The notes: generated by a model from the sequence alone, not told the origin. A stretch of 64,000 bases of DNA from Hankyongella ginsenosidimutans (GCF_005144965.1 NZ_CP039704.1:1240001-1304000), one strand, 5' to 3'; shown: positions 31,858 through 42,665, counted from the stretch's first letter. Program-made: numbers and translations.

Positions 31858-33039
31858 ATGACGAACCCACTGCCGGAACTCCTCGCTCACGGCACCCAAT
31901 TGACCGGCTGGTTGATCGACGATGCAGCGCCCCTGTGGTTCGTAAACGGCGTAGACCCCGAATCGGGTGGCTTCGTCGAGCGGCTGGACCAGACCGGCGC
32001 GCCGATCCGCGAGCCGCGCCGTGCGCGCGTGCAGCCGCGCCAGCTCTATGCGTTCAGCATGGCGGCGATGCTCGGCTGGGATGGCCCGGTGGACGCGCTG
32101 CTGCGCCGTGGTTTGAAGGCCTATCTGGCGCACTATCAGCGGCCGGACGGGCTGTTCCGCACCCTGGCGGACGCGGATGGCACGCCGCTCGACGAACGGA
32201 TGGTGGTCTACGATCAGGCGTTCGCCATTCTGGCCTGCGCGACCATGCAGGCCGTCGTCGGGCCGGACGACGCGATGACGAGCCTGGCGCATGGCATTCT
32301 GGACCGCCTGAGCGCCACGATGCGCCACCCGGTCGCCGGGTTCGAGGAAAGCAGCCCGCGCAGCCTGCCGCTGGCGTCCAACCCGCACATGCATCTGTTC
32401 GAGGCGTTCATCGCCTGGATCGAGCGGCGCGAGCATCCGCGCTGGCGGGAGGAGGCGGATGCGGTTGCCGCCCTGGCGCAGGCCCGCTTCATCGATCCGC
32501 ACAGCGGCATGCTGCGCGAGTTCTTCGACGGCGACTGGTCGCCGGCTGCGGGTACGCCGGGGCGCATCGTCGAGCCGGGCCACCAGTTTGAATGGGCCTG
32601 GCTGCTGCTGCGCTGGGCGGAGCTGACGGGGCAGCCCGCGCCGCCGGCCGCGCTGCGCCTGATCGAGATCGGTGAGACCCTGGGCGTCGATCCGGCGCGG
32701 GGCGTCGCCATGAATGCGCTGCTCGACGACGGCGCGCGGCATGACGCCGGGGCGCGGCTCTGGCCGCAGACCGAGCGGCTGAAAGCCAATTGTGCCGCCG
32801 CGATGATGACCGGCGAGGCGCGCTACTGGGCCAAGGCCGCTGCCGCCGCCGAGAGCCTGAACCGCTATCTCGACACCCCTACCAGCGGCCTCTGGCGGGA
32901 CAAGATGACGCCGGACGGCGCGTTCGTCGAAGAGCCGGCACCGGCGAGCAGCTTCTATCACATCGTCGCGGCGATCGCGGAGCTGAACCGGGCGGCGGCA
33001 CGGCACGGCCGCGTTGACGCGGGCGGCCCTGCTGTGTAG
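31858..33039 (+). CDS. AGE-family epimerase/isomerase
   Basis: Member of the N-acylglucosamine 2-epimerase superfamily with an alpha/alpha-barrel. Typical segments: GGFVERLDQTGAP, RRARVQPRQLYAFSMAAMLG, LASNPHMHLFEAFIAWIE and the catalytic-site IVEPGHQFEWAWLLLRW; LWPQTERLKA near the C-terminus. The pattern is closest to bacterial mannose isomerase/phosphomannose isomerase-like members. 393 residues, intact. The 251 bp upstream contains no gene I can support. A tRNA gene follows 13 bp after the stop. Confidence 0.85.
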   Translation: MTNPLPELLAHGTQLTGWLIDDAAPLWFVNGVDPESGGFVERLDQTGAPIREPRRARVQPRQLYAFSMAAMLGWDGPVDALLRRGLKAYLAHYQRPDGLFRTLADADGTPLDERMVVYDQAFAILACATMQAVVGPDDAMTSLAHGILDRLSATMRHPVAGFEESSPRSLPLASNPHMHLFEAFIAWIERREHPRWREEADAVAALAQARFIDPHSGMLREFFDGDWSPAAGTPGRIVEPGHQFEWAWLLLRWAELTGQPAPPAALRLIEIGETLGVDPARGVAMNALLDDGARHDAGARLWPQTERLKANCAAAMMTGEARYWAKAAAAAESLNRYLDTPTSGLWRDKMTPDGAFVEEPAPASSFYHIVAAIAELNRAAARHGRVDAGGPAV

Positions 33040-33052
33040 GCGGCTCTTTCGT

Positions 33053-33137
33053 GCGGGCGTGGTGGAATTGGTAGACGCGCCGGACTCAAAATCCGGTTCC
33101 GCAAGGAGTGTCGGTTCGAGCCCGACCGCCCGCACCA
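33053..33137 (+). tRNA. tRNA-Leu (anticodon CAA)
   Basis: The 85-nt gene has acceptor stem GCGGGCG paired with CGCCCGC, an encoded ACCA end, anticodon stem CCGGA/TCCGG with loop CTCAAAA (anticodon CAA, reads UUG), a short variable arm and the T-loop GGTTCGAGCCC. The long class II form fits leucine. Confidence 0.95.
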
Positions 33138-33206
33138 TCTTATTTGCGCGATACCGTCCGCCAATCCGGCGTGCGGCCCGGGCTTCGCGTGGCAAGGCCG
33201 CACCCG

Positions 33207-34679
33207 TTATTTCAGAGCGGTAAGCAAGGTCCTGGCGGTGTAGCCGCACAGCAGGCGCGCCGCGAGCGCATAGACGCTCAGCCCGCCTGCCACCAGCACG
33301 CCCAGCGCCGCCCAAGCGGACAGCGCTTCGATCAGCGGCTTCAAACCCAGCAGGCAGAGCGCCATGACGGCCGTCGCCAGGCCCAGCCGCGCCAACTGCA
33401 ACATCTGGCCCTTGCGCAGCAGGTCCCGTCGCCACAGCCCTGTGCACTGCGCCCAGCCACCGAGGCTGACGGCAGCAGCGACCCCGGCGGGGCCGTCGAT
33501 CCGCACGACCAGCGCCGCAAGGCCGAACACCGCCAGCGCCAGCGCGCCGCTGCGCAGGAGCGGCGCGTGCCGGGCCTGCGCGAACGCGCGCGCCATCAGC
33601 ACCCGCGCCAGCACGAAAGCCGGCAGCCCGACCGCCAGGATCGCCAGCGTGTGCGCTGTCGTGGCGGCCGCCTCGACCCCAAACGCGCCGCCCTGGTAGA
33701 CCGCCCGCACGATCTCCGGGGCGATCAGCGCCAGTGCCGCGCCTGCCGGCATGGCGATGGCCAGAGTCGCCTCGATCGCCTGCGACTCGGCCTGCGAGTC
33801 GGCACCCCGGCGGCGGCCTCAGCCGCCAGCGTCTGGGTCAGTGCCGCGCCGACGCCGATACCAAGCACGCCCAGCGGCAACTGGACGAAACGATCCGCGA
33901 AATGCAGGGCGGCAACCGCGCCGGGGCCGGCGCGCGCTGCGATCAGCCCGCCCAGAAACTGCAAAAGCTGATACAGTCCGATGCTGAGCACCGCCGGCGG
34001 CAGCGCCCGGCCGACCGCGCGGAGCATCGCCATGCCGGCGCGCCCCGGCGGCATCAGGCGCAGCCCATGCCGGTGGCACGCCAGCGCCAGCACGAGCGCC
34101 TGAACCACGCCACCGAGCGCCATCGCGCCGGCCTGCCAGCGCACCAGTGCCGTCTGCTCGCTCGGTGCGAGCGCCAGCGCCGCCAGTAGTACGAGATTCA
34201 GTAGCACCGGCATGGCCGCGGCTGCAGCGAAGCGGTGCAGACCGTTCAGCAGCGCGCCCAGCAGTGCGGTGATCAGGGTCGCGCCCAGGAAGGGGAGACG
34301 GCCGCGAGTAGCTGGCCGGTCAGGCGCGGGTCAGGCCCGCCCAGCGCCCCGGCGAGGATCGGTGCTGCAAGCGCGCTCAGCCCGCTGAGCGCCAGCGCCA
34401 CCGGCAGCACAATGCCCAGAGCCGCACCGATCGAGCGTGCGGCCGCGGCGTCGCCACCCTCGATCCGTGCAGCCTGAACCTTGGGTGCAAGGGCAGCCGA
34501 CAGCGCCCCTCCGCCACCAGCCGGCGCATCAGTTCCGGCACGCGCAGCGCCAGAAACAGCGCATCCGCCACCGGTCCGGCACCGATCAGCCGGGCCAGCC
34601 ACATGTCGCGCGCGAAGCCGAGGACGCGGCTGGCCAGCGTCAGGCCGCCGACGGTCGCCGCGCCGCGGGCCGGGTTCAC
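33207..34679 (-). CDS. murJ: MurJ lipid II flippase (MviN)
   Basis: Flips lipid II across the inner membrane for peptidoglycan synthesis. N-terminal TLASRVLGFARDMWLARLIG is the MviN signature; RVPELMRRLVAEGALSAALA follows after correction; many hydrophobic helices, with ALHFADRFVQLPLGVLGIGV in the middle and FVLARVLMARAFAQARHAP further on. Breaks near 34510, 34300 and 33805. Start is GTG 34679, overlapping the secB stop. Length about 490 residues, normal. Confidence 0.92.
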
Positions 34680-35149
34680 TGGATCGGCGCTTCAGCCTGC
34701 TGTTGCTGCAGCGACTGCATGTACATGCCGCCGAAATCCATCGGCTCGAGCAGCAGCGGCGGGAAGCCGCCGTCGCGGGTCACGTCCGCCAGGATGCGCC
34801 GCGCGAACGGGAACAGCAGGCGCGGGCCTTCGATGCGCAGGAACAGGTCCAACTGTTCGGCAGGAAAGCCGTTCAGCGCGAACAGACCGGCATAGGTCAG
34901 GTCGGCGATGAACAGGGTCAGCTCCGCATTGCGGGCGACGGCGCGGATCTTCAGTTCGACCTCGTAAACATTCTCGGCAAGCGGTTGTGCGCCGACGCCG
35001 ACGTTGACGTCGATGCGCGGCTCGCCTTCGCTGCCCTGGAGCGAGCGCGGAGCATTCGGATGCTCGAAGGACAGGTCCTTCACATATTGCGCCAGGAAGC
35101 CGACTTGTGGCCCTTGCGGTTGCGGGGTGGTTTCGAGTTCGTCGGTCAT
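34676..35149 (-). CDS. secB: SecB protein-export chaperone
   Basis: Keeps preproteins unfolded for the Sec translocase. Intact 157 residues with FLAQYVKDLSFEHPNAPRSL, IRAVARNAELTLFIADLTYA, and the C-terminal PRLLFPFARRILADVTRDGG and PLLLEPMDFGGMY, all standard SecB motifs. Divergent from timA, separated by 230 bp without a recognisable gene; the promoters for both must lie there. Confidence 0.96.
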   Translation of the reverse strand: MTDELETTPQPQGPQVGFLAQYVKDLSFEHPNAPRSLQGSEGEPRIDVNVGVGAQPLAENVYEVELKIRAVARNAELTLFIADLTYAGLFALNGFPAEQLDLFLRIEGPRLLFPFARRILADVTRDGGFPPLLLEPMDFGGMYMQSLQQQQAEAPIQ

Positions 35150-35379
35150 GTGCGGTCCTTGAGCAATCAGATCTGCCCGGCGCTATCATGCGCGGCTCGG
35201 GGCTGGCAAGCCGGGACCCGTCCGCGCCAGAAGCTGTGCGAGTCAATGGACCCAGCGCGCGCGAGTTGTTATGGTGAACTTAAACGTTGTGGCCGCAGTA
35301 TGTTGGCCGGCAAGATAATGATCCTATCTACGGTCTGTGTCGAAAGGCGGCGCAGACCAGTTGGAGCGACGGACGCACC

Positions 35380-36018
35380 ATGATTGAAATCGTGTTTCTG
35401 GCCATGCTGGCCGGTTTCATTGCCCTGCGGCTGGTGAGCGTGCTTGGCCGCCGCACTGGCGAGGAAAAGCCGGTGCGCGACGGCTTTCCCGGCGAGCCTC
35501 CCGCCGCGCCGCCGGCCCTGGAAAAGCGCAATCCGAGCCGCGGCTTCGGCGGCGAGTGGCCGGTTGCGGTGCGCGAGCCGCTGAACGCGATCACGCAGGC
35601 AGACCGCACCTTCGACGCGGATGCGTTCCTGAACAATGCCCAGGCGGCCTATCGCCACATTCTGGAGGCCTTCTGGCGCGGCGACCGGGCCGAGCTGAAA
35701 CCCTACGTCGCCGACGATGTGCTGGCCCAGTTCGAGCAGGTGCTCGATGCCCGGGCGGCCGATGGCCTCACGGTCGAGAATAGCCTGATCGCCATTGACC
35801 GCGCCGAATATGTCAGCGCCGCGCTGGATGGCGCGATGGCGGAAATCGCAGTGCGGTTCGATGCCCGCATCACCGCGCTGACGAAAAACGCCGCCGGCGC
35901 AGTGATCGAAGGCACACCGGGCGAGACGGTCGAGACCCACGATGTCTGGACGTTCAGCCGCAACACCCATGCCGCCGACCCGGTGTGGCTGCTTACCGCC
36001 ACCGACTCCGAAGACTGA
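35380..36018 (+). CDS. Tim44-domain protein (TimA)
   Basis: Alphaproteobacterial relative of mitochondrial Tim44. The N-terminus IEIVFLAMLAGFIALRLVSV is a single membrane anchor followed by LGRRTGEEKPVRD; the C-terminal ~130 residues form the Tim44-like domain (FLNNAQAAYRHILEAFWRGD, LVIDRAEYV-like, VWTFSRN). Intact, 212 residues. It overlaps mltA by TGATG (36016-36020). Its cellular role in bacteria is not well known; the conserved secB-timA-mltA neighbourhood suggests envelope protein traffic. Confidence 0.88.
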   Translation: MIEIVFLAMLAGFIALRLVSVLGRRTGEEKPVRDGFPGEPPAAPPALEKRNPSRGFGGEWPVAVREPLNAITQADRTFDADAFLNNAQAAYRHILEAFWRGDRAELKPYVADDVLAQFEQVLDARAADGLTVENSLIAIDRAEYVSAALDGAMAEIAVRFDARITALTKNAAGAVIEGTPGETVETHDVWTFSRNTHAADPVWLLTATDSED

Positions 36019-37295
36019 TGCGCCTGCGAGTCCTGGTTCTCCTTGGCCTGGCCGCTCTGGCCGGGTGCGCGACTCCGGCCAAGCCGCCTTCGGCCCCGGC
36101 CGCCCCGCCGGAAGCGCCATCGCAAGCGCCGTCGACCCCGCCTGCCCCGCCGCCGCAGCCGAAAACCGCGCTGGAACTGGGGTAGCACTTGGCCCGTCCC
36201 TGCCGCAGTTGCCGGGGTGGACGAGCGGCCAGCAGGCGCTGGCGGTGAAGGCGCTGGCGCGCTCCTGCAAGGCGCTGCAAAAGCGGGAGGATCGCAGCGG
36301 CCTGACCCAGCCCGCCGACTGGCAGGCCCCATGCACCGCACTGCCCGCCAATGCGGACGATGCGGCCGCGCGGCGCTTTTCGAGGAGAATTTCGCCGCGG
36401 TGATCGTCGGCGATGGCGCGGGCTCAACACCGGCTATTTCGAGCTTGAGCTGGCCGGCGCGCTGACGCCCTCGCCCGAGTACCCGGTGCCGCTCTATCGC
36501 CGCCCGCCGGAGCTGGTCGATGCCTATCTCGGCGACTTCGCCAAGGATCTGAACGGCCGCGTGATCCGCGGCGCGGTCAGGACCAGACGCTGAAGCCCTT
36601 CTTCGACCGCGCCGCCATCGAGGATGGCGCACTGGCGGGGCGTGGGCTGGAACTTGCCTGGGCCGCAGACCCCCATGAGGCGTTCTTCCTGCAGATTCAG
36701 GGCTCCGGCCGCATCCGCCTGCCGGAGGGCGGCACGGTGCGCATCGGCTATGACGGGCAGAACGGCCAGACCTATGTCGGCATCGGCAAGCGCCTGCGGG
36801 AACTGAATGCGCTTGCCCCGGCGAGGCCACCATGGATGGCATCATCCGCTGGCTGAAGGCTAACCCCGATCAGGGTCGGGCGCTGATGCGCGAAAACCGC
36901 TCCTACGTGTTCTTCCGCATGCTCGACCCGGCGCTCGATGGCCCGATCGGCGCGCTCGGCGTGCCGTTGATCGGCGAGGTCTCCGTGGCGGCGGACCCGG
37001 CGTTCGTGCCGCTAGGCGCGCCGCTCTGGCTCGATACCCGGCATCCGGACCCTGCCGACGTCAAGAAAGCCATCCCGCTCGCCCGGTTGATGGTCGCGCA
37101 GGACACCGGCGGCGCGATCAAGGGCCCGAACCGCTTCGACCTGTTCTGGGGGCGGGTGCACGGGCACGCACCATCGCCGGCGCGCTCAGCCAGCGTGGCG
37201 CTGCCACCCTGCTGATCCCGAAGAGCGCAGCGGCGCGACTGTCCCCGGACGCCCAGGCGGTCGCTTTCGCCCGCGACCTGATGACTGGACAATGA
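36018..37295 (+). CDS. mltA: MltA membrane-bound lytic transglycosylase A
   Basis: Cleaves peptidoglycan glycan strands. Lipoprotein signal RLRVLVLLGLAALAGCATPA with lipobox LAGC, a Pro/Ala linker, then the MltA barrel (NTGYFELELAGALTPSPEYP, FFLQIQGSGRIRLPEGG) and the 3D domain with its Asp triad (VAQDTGGAIKGPNRFDLFWG). Breaks near 36181, 36380, 36423, 36577, 36815 and 37160. The start overlaps timA and the end overlaps smr, so the three are one unit. Confidence 0.9.
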
Positions 37296-37809
37296 CCCGA
37301 CGCCTGCGCCCGGACGAGGAAATCCTCTGGGCGCGGGTGGCGGCTTTGACCGACCCGCTCGACAAGCAGCGCGTCGCGCCGCACCTGCCGCGCATCCGCC
37401 CGGACGTGCGCGACCCCGGCCCGGCGCTGCCGCAGCCGACCGGCGGCACCGGCATGGCACCCGAGGCGGCGACGCTCGATGGCCTGTGGGAGCGCAAGAT
37501 CCGTACCGGCCAGGTGCAGGTGGACCGGGTGGTCGACCTGCACGGCTTCGGCCGGGAGCGGGCCTACGAGCTGCTGAGCAGCGCCCTGCTGCGCGCAGCG
37601 CGCGACCGGGCGCGGGTCATGCTCGTCGTGACCGGCAAGGGCAAGACCGGCGCACCCTGGCCAAAGCAGGAGGGATCCTGCGCGCCGCGCTGCCGCAGTG
37701 GCTGGAGACGCCGGCGCTACGCCCGTTCGTCGCCGCCCTGCGCCCGGCGCATCCGCGCCACGGCGGTGCCGGGGCGTGGTATGTGATCCTGCGCCGGGTG
37801 CGGGAGTAG
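37292..37809 (+). CDS. Smr-domain protein (DUF-type putative endonuclease)
   Basis: Small protein ending in an Smr domain, a fold with DNA nicking or RNA cleavage activity in studied members. VDRVVDLHGFGRERAYELLS has the conserved DxHG-type motif, VVTGKGKTG the second, and WYVILRR the C-terminal strand. A break near 37655 divides the domain. Overlaps the mltA stop (37292-37295). Substrate unknown. Confidence 0.85.
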
Positions 37810-37837
37810 ACCATAGCTTAGCCGTCGCTGATCGCGG

Positions 37838-37947
37838 GTAGTGTCTCAGTTTGAAAAATCCGCTCGTGGTGAGTTCGGACAGAACCACGAGCCGCTCTCC
37901 TTCGTCCAGCTCAGGGTGAGCGGGGAGGTTTCAAACTGAGACACTAC
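37838..37947. repeat. REP-like palindromic repeat, copy 2 of 3
   Basis: The ends GTAGTGTCTCAGTTTGAAA and TTTCAAACTGAGACACTAC are perfectly complementary over 19 bases. The core matches the copies at 11809 and 56171, but the arms differ in sequence while staying complementary. It lies 28 bp after smr and before shc. Confidence 0.88.
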
Positions 37948-38020
37948 CTGATCGCGCATCCGGTTGCCTTTGCGGCGCAGCGCGGCTATGGGTCGCGGTT
38001 TGTCAAGCAACGGACGAGAG

Positions 38021-39969
38021 ATGGCGACTGCATCCCCTGCTGCGTGAACATTTCATTGCCGAACAACGCGACCGCCTGACCGCCCTGCAGAAGCCGGACG
38101 GGCATTTCGTGTTCGAACTGGAAGCCGACGCGACCATTCCGGCGGAATACATCCTGCTCAAGCACTTCCTGGATGAGCGCGGCGGCGAGGCCGGCCTGGC
38201 GCGCGAACAGAGCATCGCCGTCTACCTGCGCCGCATCCAGAACCCGGACGGCTCCTGGCCGCTGTTCCACCTCGGCGAGGGGATATTTCCGCAACGATCA
38301 AGGCCTACTGGGCGCTCAAGCTGATCGGCGAGCCGATCGATGCCCCACATGGCAGCGGCGCGTGCCTGGGTGCTGGCCCGGGCGGCGCTGCGAAAGCCAA
38401 TGTGTTCACCCGCTTTGCCCTGGCATTGTTCGGCGAGGTTCCCTGGCGCGCCGTGCCGGTGATGCCGGTCGAGATCATGCTGCTGCCGCAGTGGTTCTTC
38501 TTCCACATGTCGAAGGTCGCCTACTGGTCGCGCACGGTGATCGCGCCGCTGCTGGTGCTCTACGCCCTGAAGGCGCGCGCCAAGAACCCGACCGGCCAGC
38601 ACATCCGGGAGCTGTTCATCGCCCCGCCCGAACAGCACCGGCCCTACAACATCAACCCGACGGGCGCTGCGGTCGGCGACGCCTTCCTGCTGCTGGACAA
38701 GGCGCTGCGCTTCCTCGAGCCGATGTTCCCCAAAGGGCTGCGCCGGAAGGCGATCGACGCTGCGGTTGCCTTTTCACCGAGCGGCTGAACGGCGAAGACG
38801 GCCTGGGCGCCATCTATCCCGCGATGGCCAACGCCGTGATGGCCATGGACGTGCTGGGCTTCGCCAAGGATGACCCGCGCCTCGTGACCGCCAAGCATGC
38901 GATCGAACTGCTGGTGGTGGAGCGGGTCGAGGCGCACGGGCCGGAAACCTATGTGCAGCCCTGCGTTTCGCCGATCTGGGACACCGGGCTTGCCGCCCAC
39001 GCCCTGCTGGAGGCCAGCAATGATAGCGTCGATCCCGCGGTCAAACGCGCGCTCGACTGGCTGAAGGACCGGCAGATCCTGGAGGTCAAGGGCGACTGGG
39101 CGGTGCGCCGGCCGAACCTGCGGCCGGGCGGATGGGCCTTCCAGTACTGGAACAACCACTATCCCGACGTTGACGATACCGCCGTCGTCGCCATCGCCAT
39201 GATCCGCGCCAGGGATCCAGCCTACGACACGGCGGTCGCGCGTGCGGCGGAGTGGATCATCGGCATGCAGTCGTCGAACGGCGGCTGGGGCGCGTTCGAC
39301 CCGGAGAACGAACATTATTATCTGAACGCCATTCCATTTGCCGACCATGGCGCGCTGCTCGACCCGCCGACGGCGGACGTGACCGCGCGCTGCATTTCCT
39401 TCCTTGCCGAGTTCGACCCCGACCGGCGTGACCCCATCGTCCAGGAATCGATCCGCAAGGCCGTCGAATATCTGAAGCGCGAGCAGGAGCCGGATGGCAG
39501 CTGGTTCGGCCGCTGGGGCGCCAACTACATCTACGGCACCTGGTCCGTGCTGTGTGCGCTGAACGCCGCCGGTCTGGGGCCGGAAGACGGTGCTGTCGCC
39601 CGCGCTGCCTCCTGGCTGGCCGGCCAGCAGCGCGATGACGGCGGCTGGGGCGAGGACCTGGCGACGTACGATCCGGCGCGCAAGGGCGAGGCCAAGGAGT
39701 CGACGCCATCGCAGACCGCCTGGGCGGTGATGGGCCTGATGGCGGCAGGGCAGGTCGACAGCCCGGCGACTGCGCGCGGCGTCCAATGGCTGGAGCAGGC
39801 CCCGCGTGACGGCGCGCGCTGGCAGGAGGACCTGTACACCGGCACCGGGTTCCCGCGTGTCTTCTACCTGAAATACCATGGGTACGCGGCCTACTTCCCG
39901 CTGTGGGCGGTGGCCCGCTATGAGAACCTGACCAAAAGCAACACGCGTCGTGTCCCGCATGGGATGTAG
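38021..39969 (+). CDS. shc: Squalene-hopene cyclase
   Basis: Cyclises squalene to hopene, the first committed hopanoid step. The catalytic DxDD motif is in HYPDVDDTAVVAIAM; several QW repeats are visible (KPDGHFVFELEAD, QSSNGGWGAFD, QEPDGSWFGRWGANYIYGTW, QRDDGGWGE). The C-terminal GTGFPRVFYLKYHGYAAYFP is standard. The N-terminus is uncertain: ATG 38021 is one frame off from LREHFIAEQRDRL. Further breaks near 38284, 38388 and 38780. About 650 residues. hpnG follows after 6 bp. Confidence 0.95.
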
Positions 39970-39975
39970 CAACGC

Positions 39976-40629
39976 ATGATCGGCGTTATCGTCGGCTTGA
40001 AGTCGGAGGCTGCGGCACTTGGCGACCTTGGCAGCCATGTCGCCGTGCGGGTGGCAGCGGCATCGCCCGCCAGGGCGGAGGCGCTGGCGCGCGACCTCGT
40101 CGGGCTTGGCGCCCGGCTGCTCGTGAGCTCTGGACTGGCCGGCGCCCTGGATCCGGACCTGAAGCCGGGCGATCTGGTCTCCGCCCAGGCCTTGGCGACG
40201 GCGGACGGTGCGACCTATCGCACAGAGACCGCAGGACTTGCGGATGTGCCGGGCCTGCGCCTGTTTCCGCGCAGCTACGGATCGGATGTCGCAGTCGCCA
40301 GTGTTGCCGCCAAGCGTATGCTCGCAGAGCAGTTCTGCGCCTTCGTCGACATGGAGAGCCACGGCGTGGCGCGCGCGGCGATGGCGCTCGGTGTTCCCTG
40401 GATGGTGTTGCGGGCGGTCGCGGACGATGCCGGGACCGCGCTGCCCGATTGGGCGATCGCCAGCGTGACACCGGACGGCGGCATCGACACGCAGGTCGCG
40501 GCCCGCGCGCTCCTGCGCAACCCATTGGCGCTGCCGGCGGCATTGCGGCTGGCGCGCGCCAACAGTTCAGCGCTCAGGACCCTGCGCCAGCGTATCGCCC
40601 CGGTACTGCTCAAACGCGCGCTGGGCTAG
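39976..40629 (+). CDS. hpnG: HpnG-type hopanoid-associated nucleosidase/phosphorylase
   Basis: Removes adenine from adenosylhopane in the extended hopanoid pathway. Nucleoside phosphorylase fold: N-terminal MIGVIVGLKSEAAAL, LLVSSGLAGALDPDLKPGDL and FVDMESHGVARAAMALGVPW (the MES motif contacts ribose). Intact, 217 residues. Position directly after shc supports the hopanoid role. Its TAG stop sits inside the left arm of a strong hairpin. Confidence 0.88.
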   Translation: MIGVIVGLKSEAAALGDLGSHVAVRVAAASPARAEALARDLVGLGARLLVSSGLAGALDPDLKPGDLVSAQALATADGATYRTETAGLADVPGLRLFPRSYGSDVAVASVAAKRMLAEQFCAFVDMESHGVARAAMALGVPWMVLRAVADDAGTALPDWAIASVTPDGGIDTQVAARALLRNPLALPAALRLARANSSALRTLRQRIAPVLLKRALG

Positions 40630-40668
40630 AGCGGCTTTCGATCTGACGGAATCAGATCGCCGCTCTAG
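40626..40668. repeat. Palindromic repeat/terminator after hpnG
   Basis: CTAGAGCGGC pairs with GCCGCTCTAG and GATCTGA with TCAGATC around CGGAA, with a 4-base bulge on the left. The hpnG stop lies in its left arm. A related half-site, TTGAAATCGCTCTAG, follows at about 40715-40730. Similar TCTAGAGCG palindromes are common between genes in alphaproteobacteria. It may terminate transcription for hpnG and for serB from the other side. Confidence 0.75.
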
Positions 40669-40792
40669 CTTATTGTTTTGCCGAGATTTCTTAACCGACA
40701 GATGAGCCCATCTGCTTGAAATCGCTCTAGACGCTGTCGCATCAGACGGACTCGCAGAAGACCTGCCAGGCCAAGGCGGCAGTCCAGAACCT

Positions 40793-41700
40793 TCAGACCG
40801 GATCGCCACGGTTGGTTCCCAACCCCAGCGCATAGTGCACGGTGCTCAGGTCACCGTGGCGGATGGCGGCGTCGGCTGCGGCAATCGTCTTTGGTTTGGC
40901 GTGATAGGCGATGCCGAGCCCTGCTGCCTCGATCATCGGAATGTCGTTTGCGCCGTCGCCGATCGCGACCGTGTCTTCCAGCGCGCAGCCCAGTTCTGCT
41001 GCGTGCGCGAGCAGCGCCGCGCGCTTGACCGCCGCCGTGACGATCGGGCGCAGCACACGCCCGGTCAACGCCCCGCCCGCAAGCTCCAGCACGTTCGCCT
41101 GCGCATGCTGAAAACCAAGTGCCGCCGCCACGCGGTCCACGAAAATGTAAACCCGCCGGAGACCAGCACCGTGCGCGCGCCGTCGGCATTCAGCGCCTGG
41201 ATGAGGCCTCGTCCGCCCGGCGTCAGGTTCGGTGCGACCCGCTGGTCGTAGCAGGCGTGCAGTGCCGCTTCAGGCAACCCTGCGAGCAGGGCGACACGGG
41301 CATCAAGCGCTTGTTCGAAATCCAGCTCGCCGCGCATGGCGGCCTCGGTCACGGCGGACACCTGCGCCTTCTTGCCGACGAAATCCGCAAGCTCGTCGAT
41401 GCATTCGACGGTAATCATGGTCGAGTCCATGTCGGCGATGAAGAGGCGGCAGCGCGCGACGGGTGCCACGATCAGGTCAACCGGCAGGTCGGCGACAACC
41501 GGCTCCAGCAGCGCACGGGCATCCGCCGGGCGCAACCCGCCAAGGCGCAGCGCGACGGCGCGCGCATCGTGGGTCTCCCCGGGCGTATAGGGTGCGCCTG
41601 CCGCATCCAGCGCGCGGCGCGCGGCATCAAGGGCGCTGGCGAGCACTGCCGGCGACTGGCGTGGCGCGACGAGTGTCGCTATGGAAAGGGTCAGAGTCAT
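40793..41700 (-). CDS. serB: Phosphoserine phosphatase
   Basis: Last step of serine synthesis, a HAD-superfamily enzyme. The nucleophile motif is [20 protein letters not shown] (DxDST); [10 protein letters not shown]-like motif II follows after correction; [20 protein letters not shown] is motif III/IV. The N-terminal ~80 residues form the ACT-like extension seen in many proteobacteria. Break near 41140. ATG 41700 overlaps the miaA start region on the other strand by two bases. Confidence 0.94.
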
Positions 41701-42665
41701 GGGAATGCCTGCAGAAAAGCCCGTAGTGCTTATGGCTGGGCCAACCGCCAGCGGCAAGTCCGCGCTGGCGCTCCGCATGGCGCGCCTGCTCGACGGCATT
41801 ATCGTCAACGCCGATGCGCTGCAGGTCTATCGCGACCTGCGCATTCTGAGCGCCCGCCCGTCGGAGGCCGATGAAGCAGCGGTACCGCACCGCCTGTACG
41901 GCTATCGCGATGGTGCCGACTCCTGCTCGGCGGCGGACTGGGCGGCGGACGCCATGCAGGCTCTGGAGGCCGCCTGGCGCGTGGGCTGTGTGCCGATCGT
42001 CGTCGGCGGCACCGGCCTTTACTTGCGCACCCTGATCGAGGGAATTGCCGTCGTGCCGGATATTCCGCCCGCGATCCGCGCCGAGGTTCGGGACCGCATG
42101 GATGTCGAAGGCCCGGAGGCGCTGCATGCCGAACTCCAGCGACTTGACCCGGAGGGGCGGATCGCCTGAACCCGGGGACCGACAGCGTGTTGCCCGGGCG
42201 CTTGAGGTTCTGGTGGCCACGGGTCGTCCGCTGCGCCACTTCCAGCAGGAAGCCCAGACTGCGGGCCTGGCGATGCGAGGAGATGCTGGGCCGTGGTTGC
42301 GTCTTGCGATCCTGCCGGAGCGGACGGCGCTCTACGAACGCTGCCTCGCGCGCTTCCATCACATGATCGATCAGGGCGCGCTTGGGGAGGTTGAGCGGTT
42401 GCTTGCGCGGCGACTCGCGCCGGACCTACCGGTCATGAAGGCGGTCGGCGTCGCGGAGCTGGGAATGCACCTTGCCGGCGACTGCAGCCTGGACGAGGCG
42501 ATCGACGCCGCAGCGCAGCAGACACGGCGCTACGCCAAGCGGCAATATACGTGGCTTCGCAACCAATTCTCCGACTGGACGCCGTGGGTAGGGGATCGAA
42601 GCGGCGCAGAGTCGTGCGATATAGCAAGTTTATTGCAGAAACATGGGTTGACATTGAAACATTAG
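41699..42665 (+). CDS. miaA: tRNA dimethylallyltransferase MiaA
   Basis: Prenylates A37 of tRNAs reading UNN codons. Walker [21 protein letters not shown], then [20 protein letters not shown] and [20 protein letters not shown]. After a break near 42165: [20 protein letters not shown], and the end [22 protein letters not shown] at 41685-41690 may be the ribosome binding site. Starts at 41681, 41699 or 41705 are all possible; 41699 is shown. Divergent from serB, as in related genomes. Confidence 0.93.

Noticed and set aside
31759-33447. 562-codon minus-strand frame opposite the AGE epimerase gene and tRNA-Leu
   Set aside because: It runs through a tRNA gene and mirrors the codon periodicity of the real gene on the plus strand.
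38644-40362. 572-codon open frame on the minus strand opposite shc and hpnG
   Set aside because: It is antisense to two clear genes, rich in Arg/Gly/Ala as expected from GC-rich shadow frames, and shows no family motif.
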